Assembly (NCBI GenBank): GCA_964467315.1
Contig: CAYXSA010000039.1
Span: 1 to 37,584 of the forward strand
Direction: 5' to 3'
From: JAAFIM01 sp964467315
Lineage (GTDB): Bacteria; Bacteroidota; Bacteroidia; Chitinophagales; Saprospiraceae
Length of the DNA: 37,584 nucleotides
A program made the position numbers and the translations under genes. Of this stretch, positions 7,928-16,800 are shown piece after piece. The notes below the pieces were generated by a model. It was given only the letters and a program-made list of their open reading frames with translations. It did not search any database and had not been told where the DNA came from. How positions within the stretch are numbered: position 1 is the stretch's first letter; each line of letters starts with the position of its first letter.

Positions 7928-7976
7928 GAGTTACGAGTTACGAATTACGAGTTACGAATTACGAGTTACGAATTAT
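7928..7976. repeat. Tandem heptamer repeat (GARTTAC)x7 next to the fabG start
   Basis: Seven units in register: GAGTTAC, GAGTTAC, GAATTAC, GAGTTAC, GAATTAC, GAGTTAC, GAATTAT. The block begins 4 bases upstream of the fabG ATG, so it forms the 5' leader of the mRNA. The same heptamers recur beside the prs, RsmI-like and 34158 starts. Confidence 0.9.
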
Positions 7977-7990
7977 ACACAAAGCACAAT

Positions 7991-8011
7991 CGTAATTCGT
8001 AATTCGTCATT
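7991..8011. repeat. Inverted heptamer block (CGTAATT)
   Basis: CGTAATTCGTAATTCGTCAT is the reverse complement of the heptamer block at 7928-7976. It is separated from that block by the 17-mer TATACACAAAGCACAAT (7975-7991, repeated at 7150-7166), so the two blocks could fold back on each other. Confidence 0.8.
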
Positions 8012-8157
8012 ATTTGGGCGTGCCCGCCCTCCTTAAAAGGTCGGGCGGTCGGGCTATTCGGGGCGTTTCACCATCGCCCCTGAAGGGGCGAATGTTGATT
8101 CGCCCCTACTATCCCTCACGCGGCTGGCTGCCGCGCCAAAGGGGCGCGGCGCGCAGG
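8012..8157 (-). repeat. Modular three-hairpin element, copy D
   Basis: Reverse orientation: T-tract, GGGCGTGCCCGCC, linker GTCGGGCTAT, then nested central arms including GGGGCGAAT/ATTCGCCCC around 8094-8107. The linker CTATCCCTCACGC is at 8109-8121, and a distal hairpin CCGCGCCaaaGGGGCGCGG runs up to the prs stop at 8158. Confidence 0.8.
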
Positions 8158-9105
8158 CTAATGCCGTTTCTTTTCGACGAAGAGCGTAGACATAGAGCGG
8201 TGCTCATGTGCATTGCGTATAGCTTGGGCGAAGAGGCGGGCAGTGGGGACGACCTTTATTTTGGCGCAAGCTTTACGCAGGGGCAGCGAGTCGCTAACGA
8301 CCAGTTCCGTAAGCGCCGAGTTTTCTATATTTTCGTAGGCTTTGCCCGATAGTACAGGGTGTGTACAGAAGGCGCGCACGCTCAAAGCGCCTTTTTCGAT
8401 GAGGGCTTCGGCTGCTTTGCAGAGGGTGCCGCCTGTATCGATGAGGTCGTCTACGAGTATGACGTTGCGCCCTTGCACATCGCCGATGACGGTCATGGTT
8501 TCGATTTCGTTGGCGCGGCTGCGGTACTTATCGCAGATGACCAAATCCGTCTGAAAATGTTTGGCATAGGCGCGGGCGCGTTTGGTGCTGCCTACGTCGG
8601 GCGAGGCGAAAAGGGTGTTTTCTACCAAACCTTCCTTTTCCATGTAGGGCATAAAAATCGATTCGCTGCGTAGGTGGTCTACGGGAATATCGAAAAACCC
8701 TTGTATTTGGTCGGCGTGTAGGTCGAGCGTCATCACGCGGTCTATGCCTGCCGCTGTGAGCAAATTGGCAACTAACTTAGCGCTGATGGGTACGCGAGAG
8801 CGGTCTTTGCGGTCTTGGCGGGCATAACCGTAGAAGGGTATCACGGCTGTAATATGCTCCGCCGAAGCGCGGCGCGCAGCATCGGTGAGCAGGAGCAATT
8901 CCATCAAATTGTCAGATGGAGCGCCTGTGGATTGTATGAAAAAAACGAAAGCACCCCGCACGGATTCTTGCAAATTGACATTCATTTCACCGTCGCTGAA
9001 CCGTTTTAGCACCAATTCCCCCAGCCCCTGCCCGTAGAAATCGGCTATTTCTTCTGCGAGGTAGCGCGAAGCCGAGCCAGAAAACAATTTGACATTTGTC
9101 GCCAT
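8158..9105 (-). CDS. prs: Ribose-phosphate pyrophosphokinase
   Basis: 315-aa cytosolic enzyme making PRPP from ribose 5-phosphate and ATP, the precursor for purine, pyrimidine, histidine and NAD synthesis. It starts with LFSGSASRYLAEEIA. It has the class I features: YARQDRKDRSRVPISAKL (ATP region and flexible loop), MTLDLHADQIQGFFDIPVDHL, KRARAYAK, and the PRPP-binding loop VDDLIDTGGT. Length is standard. Two heptamer units start 5 bases upstream of the ATG. It is probably monocistronic, separated from fabG downstream by element D and from the PAP2 gene upstream by element E. Confidence 0.96.
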   Translation of the reverse strand: MATNVKLFSGSASRYLAEEIADFYGQGLGELVLKRFSDGEMNVNLQESVRGAFVFFIQSTGAPSDNLMELLLLTDAARRASAEHITAVIPFYGYARQDRKDRSRVPISAKLVANLLTAAGIDRVMTLDLHADQIQGFFDIPVDHLRSESIFMPYMEKEGLVENTLFASPDVGSTKRARAYAKHFQTDLVICDKYRSRANEIETMTVIGDVQGRNVILVDDLIDTGGTLCKAAEALIEKGALSVRAFCTHPVLSGKAYENIENSALTELVVSDSLPLRKACAKIKVVPTARLFAQAIRNAHEHRSMSTLFVEKKRH

Positions 9106-9110
9106 GATAT

Positions 9111-9191
9111 GAGTTACGAGTTACGAGCGGCGAAGCCACCCACGAAGTGAATTACGAATTACGATTACGCAGCAGCCGTGTGGTGAATTAC
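9111..9191. repeat. Heptamer repeat cluster upstream of prs
   Basis: Two GAGTTAC units (9111-9124) begin 5 bases from the prs ATG. Two GAATTAC units lie at 9149-9162 and a further GAATTAC at 9185-9191, with unrelated sequence between them. Together with element E this accounts for the 314-base gap 9106-9419, in which I see no gene. Confidence 0.75.
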
Positions 9192-9230
9192 GAATGTTGG
9201 TTTTTGCTTGAAAGCTAACTGATTTTGTGG

Positions 9231-9419
9231 GCTGCCCGCCGCAACTTTTTGCGGCGGGATAAAAAAGCGTGAGGGATAGCAGTGTAGGGGCGCGTAGGGG
9301 CAGACCAAGGTGTCTGCCCTTTACCGCGAACCGCAACGAATAGCCCGACCCCGCGACCTTTAAGCGCCGCGCCCCCTTTCAAGGGGGCGGCGCGGGGAGC
9401 GGGGGCACGCCCAAAAAAA
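9231..9419 (+). repeat. Modular three-hairpin element, copy E
   Basis: Hairpin III (CCCGCCGCAA/TTGCGGCGGG, about 9237-9260) is nearly the same as in copy A. It is followed by GCGTGAGGGATAG, a central cassette GGGGCAGACC-aaggt-GTCTGCCC preceded by GTAG, linker ATAGCCCGACC, hairpin I (GCGCCGCGCCCCC region) and GCACGCCC plus an A-tract. The A-tract ends at 9419, adjacent to the stop of the PAP2-type gene. Confidence 0.8.
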
Positions 9420-10127
9420 TCAGCCGTTATATAAGAAGCGCAGGGCTACAAATTGGGAGAAGAAACCGATAAAATAGCCGCCATAGAGGTCATTGGGGGC
9501 ATGTGCGCCGAGTAAGCGCCGCGAAGTGCCGACCAAACCCGCCACCAAAATCGCCAGCGGGACGATGTGCAGGCTGCGCTCGTCATTGACGGAGACGGAA
9601 AGCACGGACATGAGTACCATCGCTATCATGCCGCCCATGCCGACGGCGTGCGCGCTGACTTTGGTAACCAAATTCATGACGAAAGCCCCAAAAAGCCCTA
9701 TAGTGCTGCCTAAGACGTAGATTTTTACGTGTACGGGCAGGGATTGAATGTTGTTGACTTGCACGAAAGCGATGATATAACAGAGTCCGACGACGATATA
9801 CGGCGCGGTGCGCTCTTCTCTATTCTCCAAACGTATGCTGCTAATCATGTTTAGCCCGCGCATCAGCGCGATGCCGATGAGTGGAAAGGCGACCATACTC
9901 AACAAAATGCGCAAAAATAAGCCCAAAGACTCGCCCGAAAGTACCCCCACCCAATTGGGTTTGCCGAATGCGTGCGGATTGACGTAGGCAAGCAGCACAT
10001 ACATATAGGCGAAAATGAAAATCGGGTGAAAAATGACCGAAATAAGGGTAGAAAAAAAGCGCAAAAGGGCGGAATTTTCTTCCCAAACGGGTAGGGTTTG
10101 GGTGGGATTGTCGGTATTTTGGTTCAT
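9420..10127 (-). CDS. PAP2-like phosphatase family membrane protein
   Basis: 235-aa protein with about six hydrophobic segments. Motifs resemble a PAP2 lipid phosphatase: RLENREERTAPY in the first conserved position, SAH in KVSAHAVGMGG, and SRRLLGAHAPNDLYGGY (S-R-x5-H-x3-D-x3-G) as the last. The first two motifs deviate from the textbook KX6RP and PSGH, so catalytic activity is not guaranteed. If active it would dephosphorylate a lipid phosphate or lipid pyrophosphate at the inner-membrane surface. It begins 25 bases after the SWIM gene and is probably its operon partner. Confidence 0.8.
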   Translation of the reverse strand: MNQNTDNPTQTLPVWEENSALLRFFSTLISVIFHPIFIFAYMYVLLAYVNPHAFGKPNWVGVLSGESLGLFLRILLSMVAFPLIGIALMRGLNMISSIRLENREERTAPYIVVGLCYIIAFVQVNNIQSLPVHVKIYVLGSTIGLFGAFVMNLVTKVSAHAVGMGGMIAMVLMSVLSVSVNDERSLHIVPLAILVAGLVGTSRRLLGAHAPNDLYGGYFIGFFSQFVALRFLYNG

Positions 10128-10152
10128 GTTGTCGGTATTGTATTTTTTCGCC

Positions 10153-11556
10153 TTATACTTTCACCCAATTTCCTGCGTGGAGGAGGGCGAAGATGCGGAT
10201 ACTTTGGCTATTTTGGAGGCTGCCGACCAAGCATAAATCGCCGCCGCCGCTAAGGGCGAGCATTCTGAAGGCTTGGTGCGGGTCGCTGCTGTCGATGGGG
10301 AGAATTTGTCCCTGATTATCGCGCAAAAAAACCTTGCTTGCATCGTTTTGGGATAGCAAAATGCAGGCGGGGGAGAGGGTGCAAAGCCATTCCGAGAGGA
10401 AGGGATTGCGGGTATAGGCTTCCGTGTAAGCGGAAAGCATGGTTTCTATGTTTTCGTAGGGCTGTAGTTGCTCGATTTCGATGGGAGGCGGATTATTTAC
10501 AAGCTGAAATTCGGGCAAAAGGGCGCGTTGTTTTACGGCGCTGGGGTAAAAATGGGCTTTACCTTGCAGTTGGCTGCCCCAGACGAAGAATTGTTCGTAT
10601 CCACCCGACTGCGGAAACAGAAAATCCAGCAAAAAAGCCTGCCACGTTCGGCGCGGGCTACCTTTTTCGGGTATTTCGAGCAGCCATATTTTGCGATAAT
10701 CTCGCCCCTCGATGTCGGTATCTTCTATGATAGCGACTACAGACCAGCGGGCGGTATGGGTAGTGCCTTCTGCGAGCACATCTTTTTTCATCACATTCAC
10801 GCCTATGGCGCTTAGCAAATCGTCTTCCGTAACGATTTCTTCATTTTCAATGCTTTCGGCTGTGCCTGCTTCCATGAGCTGAGTCCAGAAATGCAGTTCG
10901 CCCAAGCGTTCGGCGTATAGGGGGAGCCAATCGCTGCTTTTTTGGAGTAGTTGGGCAGTTTCTTTGAGATAGTAGCCGATGCGGGGCATTTTTGCGTCCG
11001 TCATTTGTCGGGCGATGCGTTCCCAGAAAGCGGGCTGTAGGGCATCGAGGTTGGCAGCGCCTTGCTGTGCGGTATCGCTCAACCAAAGGCGGAGGGTATC
11101 CATGCCTGCTTGCATGGCATTTTGGCGTTTTTCTCTGCGAGCGGCTTTGCTTTTGTCGCTTTTGTCACGCTCTTTTTCTAAGGTTTCGCTGCTTTTTTCT
11201 TCCGCTGGGGCGGTTGGGGTAGGGGGGGGGAGATGTTTTTGCCGCCACTTTTCGACCCATTCGGGGTATTGGTTTCTTCGTACGAAGGCATCGGGCTGCG
11301 CGGCGTGCATAAAGAGCAAGCCCAACGCATGCTTGCAGGGCGGTTTGGCAAAGAGGGGGCAAGTGCAAGAGAAGGCAGGCAAGAGCAAATTTATTTGCGT
11401 CTTGTAGGGCGCAGTACCCGAACCCTTACACTCGCCCCAAAGATATTGCCCGTCTGTGCTGGGCTGCGTCCAAAGAGCAGGGCGAGCAGTATCGCGCCCG
11501 CGCTTTTCGGCGGCAGGATTAGCGGCGAGTTGGGCGATTTTTTCGGTTGTCCACAT
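10153..11556 (-). CDS. SWIM zinc-finger family protein
   Basis: 467 aa starting at MWTTEKIAQLAAN; the longer frame extends into a repeat and is not used. An N-terminal SWIM zinc finger is clear: FSCTCPLFAKPPCKHALGLL gives the CxC-x(n)-CxH signature at about residues 65-83. A highly charged lysine/glutamate-rich linker (about 120-150) follows, then a long alpha/beta region without a motif I recognise. SWIM domains bind DNA or proteins; in Bacteroidota such proteins often sit near MoxR/VWA genes of unknown role, which are absent here. The PAP2-like gene follows 25 bases downstream. Confidence 0.85.
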   Translation of the reverse strand: MWTTEKIAQLAANPAAEKRGRDTARPALWTQPSTDGQYLWGECKGSGTAPYKTQINLLLPAFSCTCPLFAKPPCKHALGLLFMHAAQPDAFVRRNQYPEWVEKWRQKHLPPPTPTAPAEEKSSETLEKERDKSDKSKAARREKRQNAMQAGMDTLRLWLSDTAQQGAANLDALQPAFWERIARQMTDAKMPRIGYYLKETAQLLQKSSDWLPLYAERLGELHFWTQLMEAGTAESIENEEIVTEDDLLSAIGVNVMKKDVLAEGTTHTARWSVVAIIEDTDIEGRDYRKIWLLEIPEKGSPRRTWQAFLLDFLFPQSGGYEQFFVWGSQLQGKAHFYPSAVKQRALLPEFQLVNNPPPIEIEQLQPYENIETMLSAYTEAYTRNPFLSEWLCTLSPACILLSQNDASKVFLRDNQGQILPIDSSDPHQAFRMLALSGGGDLCLVGSLQNSQSIRIFALLHAGNWVKV

Positions 11557-11611
11557 GGGGTTCTGCTTTGTGTCGTAGGTACGGCTCCGCTCGCCTTTGG
11601 CTCGCGTCGCT

Positions 11612-11650
11612 GGTATTATGCCGCCTGACGGCGGCAGTGGTAGCAAGTAT
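11612..11650 (-). repeat. TACTTGCTACC hairpin repeat, copy 2
   Basis: GGTATTATGCCGCC, a short loop, then GGCGGCAGTGG and TAGCAAGTAT: the reverse complement of copy 1. It is preceded by GTCGTAGGTA and GCTCGCGTCGCT (from about 11574), sequence shared with the flanks of the second and third OmpH genes. Confidence 0.65.
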
Positions 11651-11695
11651 TTTTAGCGTAGTTATACAGACGGCAGCTATTTACACAAACTTTAG

Positions 11696-11739
11696 ATACT
11701 TGCTACCATTGCCGCGAGCGTAGCGAGCGGCATAGTACC
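11696..11739 (+). repeat. TACTTGCTACC hairpin repeat, copy 3
   Basis: ATACTTGCTACCATTGCCGC, then GAGCGTAGCGAGC, then GGCATAGTACC. With copy 2 it forms inverted arms of about 40 bases separated by about 45 bases, in the gap between lpd and the SWIM gene. The inner hairpin CCGCGAGCG/CGAGCGG lacks a T-tract. Confidence 0.65.
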
Positions 11740-11755
11740 AGCGCAGTACCAAGAA

Positions 11756-13171
11756 CTAACTATGTATCGAGCGATTGGCTGTAGCGGCTAAGGCGGCTTC
11801 TTTGATGGCTTCCGTGAAGGTCGGGTGTCCGTGCGAGAAGCGGGCGATGTCTTCGGCGCTGGCGCGGAACTCCATAGCGGCTACGCCCTCCATGATAAGG
11901 TCAGCGGCGCGTGCACCGATGATATGCACACCCAAAACCTCGTCTGTGTCTTTGTGGGCGATGATTTTTACGAAGCCGTCCGTATCGGCGCTGGCGCGGG
12001 CGCGACCTAAGGCGCGGAACAAAAATTTACCCGTTTTGTAGGGTGTGCCTGCTGCCTTTATTTGCTCTTCCGTTTCGCCGACGCTGGCGATTTCGGGCCA
12101 AGTATAGACGATACCAGGTATGAGATTGTAATTGATATGTGGTTTGCCGCCTGCCATGTATTCGGCAACCAATACGCCTTCTTCTTCGGCTTTGTGGGCG
12201 AGCATCGCACCTTTCACCACGTCGCCGATGGCAAAAATGCCTTCTACATTGGTTTGCAGATGGCTGTCCGTTTTGATGCGTCCGCGCTCGTCTTTTTCAA
12301 TGCCGACGTTCTCCAGACCCAAATCCGCCGTGTAAGCATAACGCCCGATAGCCACCAGACAATAGTCGGCGTTGAGCGTCAGCGGAGCTTGAGTTTTTAG
12401 GTTTTGCGCTGTGAGCGTTACCTGTGTGCCGTCGCTCGTTACGCTTTCGACCTTGTGCGAGAGGTGGAATTTGAATTTCAGCTCTTTGCGCAGAATTTTC
12501 TGCATTTCCTTGCCCAATTCCAAGTCCATACCGCCCAAAACCGCGTCGGAAAACTCTACAACCTGCACCTCTGCGCCCAAGCGCGCCCAGACGGAGCCAA
12601 GCTCCAAGCCGATAACGCCCGCGCCGATAACGAGGACGGATTTCGGTACTTCCGTCAAATTGAGGGCTTCGGTGGAGGTGATGATGCGTTTTTTATCGTA
12701 GTTGAAGGGGGCGGGGCAGATGGGTTTGGAGCCTGTGGCGATGATGACTTTTTTGGTCGAGAGCGTGTGTAGGACTTTCGACATATCGCTTTTATCGTGT
12801 ACGGCGACGGTATTGCGGTCGATGAATTTGCCGTGTCCTGTGAAAACATCGATTTTATTGGTGTCCATCAGGTACTTTACCCCGCCGTTGGTTTGTTGGA
12901 CGACCTCGTCTTTGCGCTTAATCATCTGCGCCATATCGACGCTCAGATTGCTGATATTGATGCCATGCGAGGCGAATTTTTTTTCGGCAGCGTGATAGTG
13001 TTCGGAGGAGTCCAAAAGGGCTTTGGAGGGGATACAGCCTACGTTTAGGCAGGTGCCGCCGAGTGCGTTGTAGCGCTCAATGATGGCGACTTTCATGCCG
13101 AGTTGGGCGCAGCGAATAGCGGCGACGTAGCCGCCAGGGCCAGAGCCTATAATGGTAACATCGTATTGCAT
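11756..13171 (-). CDS. lpdA: Dihydrolipoyl dehydrogenase (E3)
   Basis: 471-aa FAD flavoprotein that reoxidises dihydrolipoamide in 2-oxoacid dehydrogenase or glycine cleavage complexes, using NAD+. The FAD-binding GSGPGGYVAA is at residues 9-18, and the redox disulfide C41/C46 lies in GGTCLNVGCIPSK. The second Rossmann motif is VIGAGVIGLELGSVW. AIGDVV precedes the second FAD contact, and the catalytic pair H449/E454 is in HGHPTFTEA. Length is normal. A consensus promoter lies 37 bases upstream. No E1 or E2 genes are adjacent, so this E3 is a standalone copy that may serve several complexes. Confidence 0.96.
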   Translation of the reverse strand: MQYDVTIIGSGPGGYVAAIRCAQLGMKVAIIERYNALGGTCLNVGCIPSKALLDSSEHYHAAEKKFASHGINISNLSVDMAQMIKRKDEVVQQTNGGVKYLMDTNKIDVFTGHGKFIDRNTVAVHDKSDMSKVLHTLSTKKVIIATGSKPICPAPFNYDKKRIITSTEALNLTEVPKSVLVIGAGVIGLELGSVWARLGAEVQVVEFSDAVLGGMDLELGKEMQKILRKELKFKFHLSHKVESVTSDGTQVTLTAQNLKTQAPLTLNADYCLVAIGRYAYTADLGLENVGIEKDERGRIKTDSHLQTNVEGIFAIGDVVKGAMLAHKAEEEGVLVAEYMAGGKPHINYNLIPGIVYTWPEIASVGETEEQIKAAGTPYKTGKFLFRALGRARASADTDGFVKIIAHKDTDEVLGVHIIGARAADLIMEGVAAMEFRASAEDIARFSHGHPTFTEAIKEAALAATANRSIHS

Positions 13172-13208
13172 GATATATTTTTTGTGGGGTAAATGGTCTT
13201 TGATGCGG

Positions 13209-13239
13209 CAAAGATAAGCCCTTTCGCAGGGGCTACAAA
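13209..13239 (-). promoter_or_regulatory. Bacteroidota-type promoter of lpdA
   Basis: On the minus strand TTTG (13236-13239) is followed after 19 bases by TATCTTTG (13209-13216), a full match to the consensus. It is 37 bases from the ATG at 13171. Confidence 0.78.
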
Positions 13240-13266
13240 ATTAAAACACGCTAATTTTTGGGTTTG

Positions 13267-13390
13267 TTTTTTTGGCGTGCCCGCGCCGCTAAAAAGGCGG
13301 CGCGGTCGGGCTATTTGAGCCGTAGCATGCTACGGCTCTACATATCCCTCACGCGGGCGGGCAGCCGCGCAAAGGGCGCGGCTGCGCGGG
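13267..13390 (-). repeat. Modular three-hairpin element, copy F
   Basis: T-tract and GGCGTGCCC, hairpin I (GCGCCGC/GGCGGCGC), linker GTCGGGCTAT, then a palindromic cassette with arms GAGCCGTAGCA/TGCTACGGCTC at 13317-13338. The linker ATATCCCTCACGC follows, then hairpin III with arms GCAGCCGCGC/GCGCGGCTGC. Confidence 0.8.
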
Positions 13391-13399
13391 CTGTACACT

Positions 13400-13464
13400 G
13401 CCCTTGTATGCAATGTGCGCAAATGAGCCTTTGCATGCAAGGGCTCTACACAATGTGCGCAAAT
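13400..13464. repeat. Hairpin with flanking 14-base direct repeats
   Basis: GCCCTTGTATGCAA (13400-13413) pairs with TTGCATGCAAGGGC (13431-13444) with one G-T wobble. CAATGTGCGCAAAT occurs at 13411-13424 and again at 13451-13464, exactly 40 bases apart. It lies between elements F and G in the 681-base gap before the giant gene. Confidence 0.7.
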
Positions 13465-13481
13465 AAAATAATAAATACTGC

Positions 13482-13645
13482 GTGCCCGCTCCTTTGGCGG
13501 GCACGCGCCATATCCAGCCTGAGGGATAGTAGGGGCGAATCAACATTCGCCCCCAATGGGGCGATGGTGGTACGCCCCGCATAGCCCGACCCGCTGCCCT
13601 TTTGAGCCGCGTAGCGGCGGGGCAGCGGGGCAGGCCAAAAAAAAA
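13482..13645 (+). repeat. Modular three-hairpin element, copy G
   Basis: Hairpin III GTGCCCGC-tccttt-GCGGGCAC, linker GCCTGAGGGATAG, GTAG-preceded cassette GGGGCGAAT-caac-ATTCGCCCC, linker ATAGCCCGACC. Hairpin I is GCTGCCC/GGGCAGC with an inner CCGC-gtag-CGGC, and the A-tract runs to 13645. It is oriented toward the giant gene. Confidence 0.82.
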
Positions 13646-13723
13646 TGAATTGGCACAGGATTTCAAGGGCGCGAAATGGGCATTTTTGCCGTATTGTGTC
13701 TGTAAGTTTAGCTTAAAATTGTC

Positions 13724-13755
13724 TTTGCCAAGCTGGCTTAAAAAGCCTATATTTG
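13724..13755 (+). promoter_or_regulatory. Upstream promoter of the giant repeat protein gene
   Basis: TTTG (13724-13727), 20 bases, then TATATTTG (13748-13755): a full consensus match. It would give a leader of roughly 90 bases before the ATG at 13853. Confidence 0.7.
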
Positions 13756-13820
13756 CGGTGTAAAAAGGCATTTTGCGCATAAAAAGAAAAGCGCTACACA
13801 TAATTGGCTGAAAAAAAGAA

Positions 13821-13828
13821 TAACTTTG
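13821..13828 (+). promoter_or_regulatory. Second -7 box of the giant gene
   Basis: TAACTTTG matches TAnnTTTG and lies exactly 24 bases before the ATG. No TTTG stands at the standard distance upstream (only TTG at 13804-13806, 14 bases away). It may be a proximal promoter or chance. Confidence 0.45.
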
Positions 13829-13852
13829 CGCCACTATTTAAAACGGACACGT

Positions 13853-16800
13853 ATGAATTTACACATTACAAAAAAAATAATAATTACTACGCTGCTGCTG
13901 CTTTTCGCGGTGGCGGAGGTAGTGCGTGCGCAGACTACCGTTACGCGCAGGTGCGTAACGCCGTCGCCTGTGGCGAGTATTGAGAACAGCACTTTTTTGG
14001 TCGCACCTGCGATTAACTTCGTCAGCGTTACGGATATACCTGCGGGGCACGTCGTTGCGGATGTGCAAGTGGAAGTTGTTTGGTCGAAGACCTTAGGCAC
14101 CTGCGGCGCGCCTGTGGCGGGCGCGGTGAATTTGGGCGAGGTGGGTTTTGCCTTGCAAGACCCCAGCGGGGTGCAGCGATATTTTGCGCCATCTACGAAT
14201 TTGGCGGGCTTTTTTGGCACGACGGCATCGTTTACGGGCACGAGTCAAATTTTATCGCAGCGCAATTTTTTCCGCGACAACGGTTTGGCTTTGCCTGTGC
14301 TCACGCCTGCGCCTGGGGCTACTTACCGCTCCAACGGCTCGAATACTTTAGCGGGTTTTCGGGGTTTTTCGCCTTATGGCAACTGGCAGTTGGTCGCCAT
14401 TGACGACAACGGCGGCGCGGGAGTGCTCTGTATTGAGGAGATTTGTATTACGCTCTACACTTGTCCTGGCAACTTAACGGCGGTCTGTGCGGCGGCAGTG
14501 AATTTGCCTATAGATGCTTCGGGCAATGCTACACCTACCTTTGGGCACTTGAACGCGGGTAGCGATACATCTTGTTTGCTGCAAAGTTTGACTTTCACGC
14601 CCAGCAATTTTACTTGTGCCGATAGAGGCAATACCTCCGTTGTAACGATGTCGATAACCGATATGCTCGGCAATTCGGCTTCTTGCCAAACGAATGTAAC
14701 TATAGTAGACACGACTCCGCCGACGATAACTTGCAAAAACTACTTGGTGCGGCTCAACGCTGCGGGCAGTTTCACGATGAATGCCAATGATTCTATCATT
14801 GCATCAGATAACTGCGGGGTAACGAATTTGCGTTTTATTTTGCCGCCTTCTGTGGCGGAGGTGGGCAGCGTGAGTGTCAACTGTTCTCGCATCGGGGTCA
14901 ATCCCTTGACGCTCGTAGCTTATGATGCTGCGGGCAATCGGCGTTTTTGCTCTGTTTCACTGACGGTGCGGGACTCTCTGCCGCCTGTGCCCGTCTGCCA
15001 AACAAACGTCAATGCGCATTTGAATGCTTTGGGGAGTGTAGTGGTGAATGGCAGCCAGCTGAATAATGGGAGTACCGACAACTGTACTATAGGTGCTTTG
15101 CTCAATTTCCAGATAAATGGCGGCACTTCGCAGACTTATACCTGCGCCAATTTGGGTGCAAATCCTGCGCGTTTGATAGTCGTAGACCAGCGCGGCAATA
15201 GGGACTCTTGCAATACGACAGTTACGGTTATCGATACCATGCCACCTGTGGCTTCCTGCCAAAATATAACGGCTTTTGTTTCTTCCAACGGTTCGGTAAC
15301 GATACCCGCTACAGCCATCAACAACGCCAGCACGGATAATTGTACGGCTGCGGGTTCTTTAGCATTTTTGATAGATGGAGCAGCAACGCGGCAATTTACT
15401 TGCGCGCAGGTAGGCAGTACGCTGCCTGCGGTTTTGCGTGTTACCGATTTGCAGGGCAATTTTAGCACCTGTTCGGCAAACGTCAGCGTAGCAGACACGG
15501 TACGCCCAACGGCTTTATGTCAGAATGTAACGGCTTATGTCAATTCGGCGGGCACGGTAACTGTAGCGCCTTCTCAAGTAAATAATGCCAGCACGGATAA
15601 TTGTACGGCTTCAGGGGCTTTGTCGCTGCTGCTCAACGGCTCGGCAACGGGGGTAACTTTTAGCTGTGCGAGTATTGGCGCTCCGCAGGCTGTAGTGCTT
15701 ACGGTAACGGATGCACAGACAAATAGTGCCACTTGTACGAGCAATGTTACGGTATTGGATACGATTTCTCCCATTCCGCATTGCCGCAATACAATAACCG
15801 CATTTTTGACGGCTGCGGGCAACGTAACCGTAACGGCGGTATCTTTGGATAGTGCAAGCACGGATAATTGCGGCATTACAAATCGGCTTATCAATGGGGC
15901 AGCTTCGCAGATATATACTTGCGCGCAAGTGAATACGACGCAGGTAGCGACCTTGCGTGTACAAGATGCGGCGGGTCGTTTTGCAGAGTGCCCGACGAAT
16001 GTGCTAATACGCGATATTGTGCGCCCTGTGGCGCGCTGCCGCGATAGAACTGTAGCCTTGAATGCTTCGGGTAATGCGACTATTTTCGCCTCCGATGTAG
16101 ATAACTTAGTAACGCCGAGTTCCGATAACTGTACAACTTTGAGTAGTTTGCTCGTGAATGGGCAGCCTTCTGTAACCTTCACTTGCGCGAGCGTGGGCAC
16201 CACGCCTGTCATTTTGCGCGCTACTGATGGCAGCGGCAATACAGATAGCTGCACGGCTCAGATAACCATACAAGATAATACGCCGCCGATACCTGTTTGT
16301 CAAAACGTTACCGTGTATTTGGGGGCAGCAGGCACGGGCACTGTATCGGCTTCGCAAATACGCGCTGCGGCAGCTTCTGACAACTGCGGCATCACCTCAG
16401 AGCAAATCAATGGCGGTCCGAATGTGCAGTACACTTGCGATAGTCTTTTCGCGGTGGTAGGCGCTCGCACTGCGGTATTGCGTTTGGGCGACTTAGCGGG
16501 CAATTTTGCTACCTGTACAGCCAGCATAACCGTATTGGATTCTTTGCCGCCTACAGCCAACTGCCGCAATATCACGGTGCAGCTGGGGGCGAATGGTCAG
16601 GCGGTAGTTTATCCGCATATCGGCGCAAATAGCATCAATCTCAATAGCGCGGACAACTGCGGTATCGCCAGTTATTTTATAAATACGGTGGATTCCGTTA
16701 TTTATGATTGCACAAATTTGGGCAGCAATACAGCCGAACTACAGGTATTTGATGCGGCGGGCAATAGCCACACCTGCAACTCTACGGTTACGGTGCTCGA

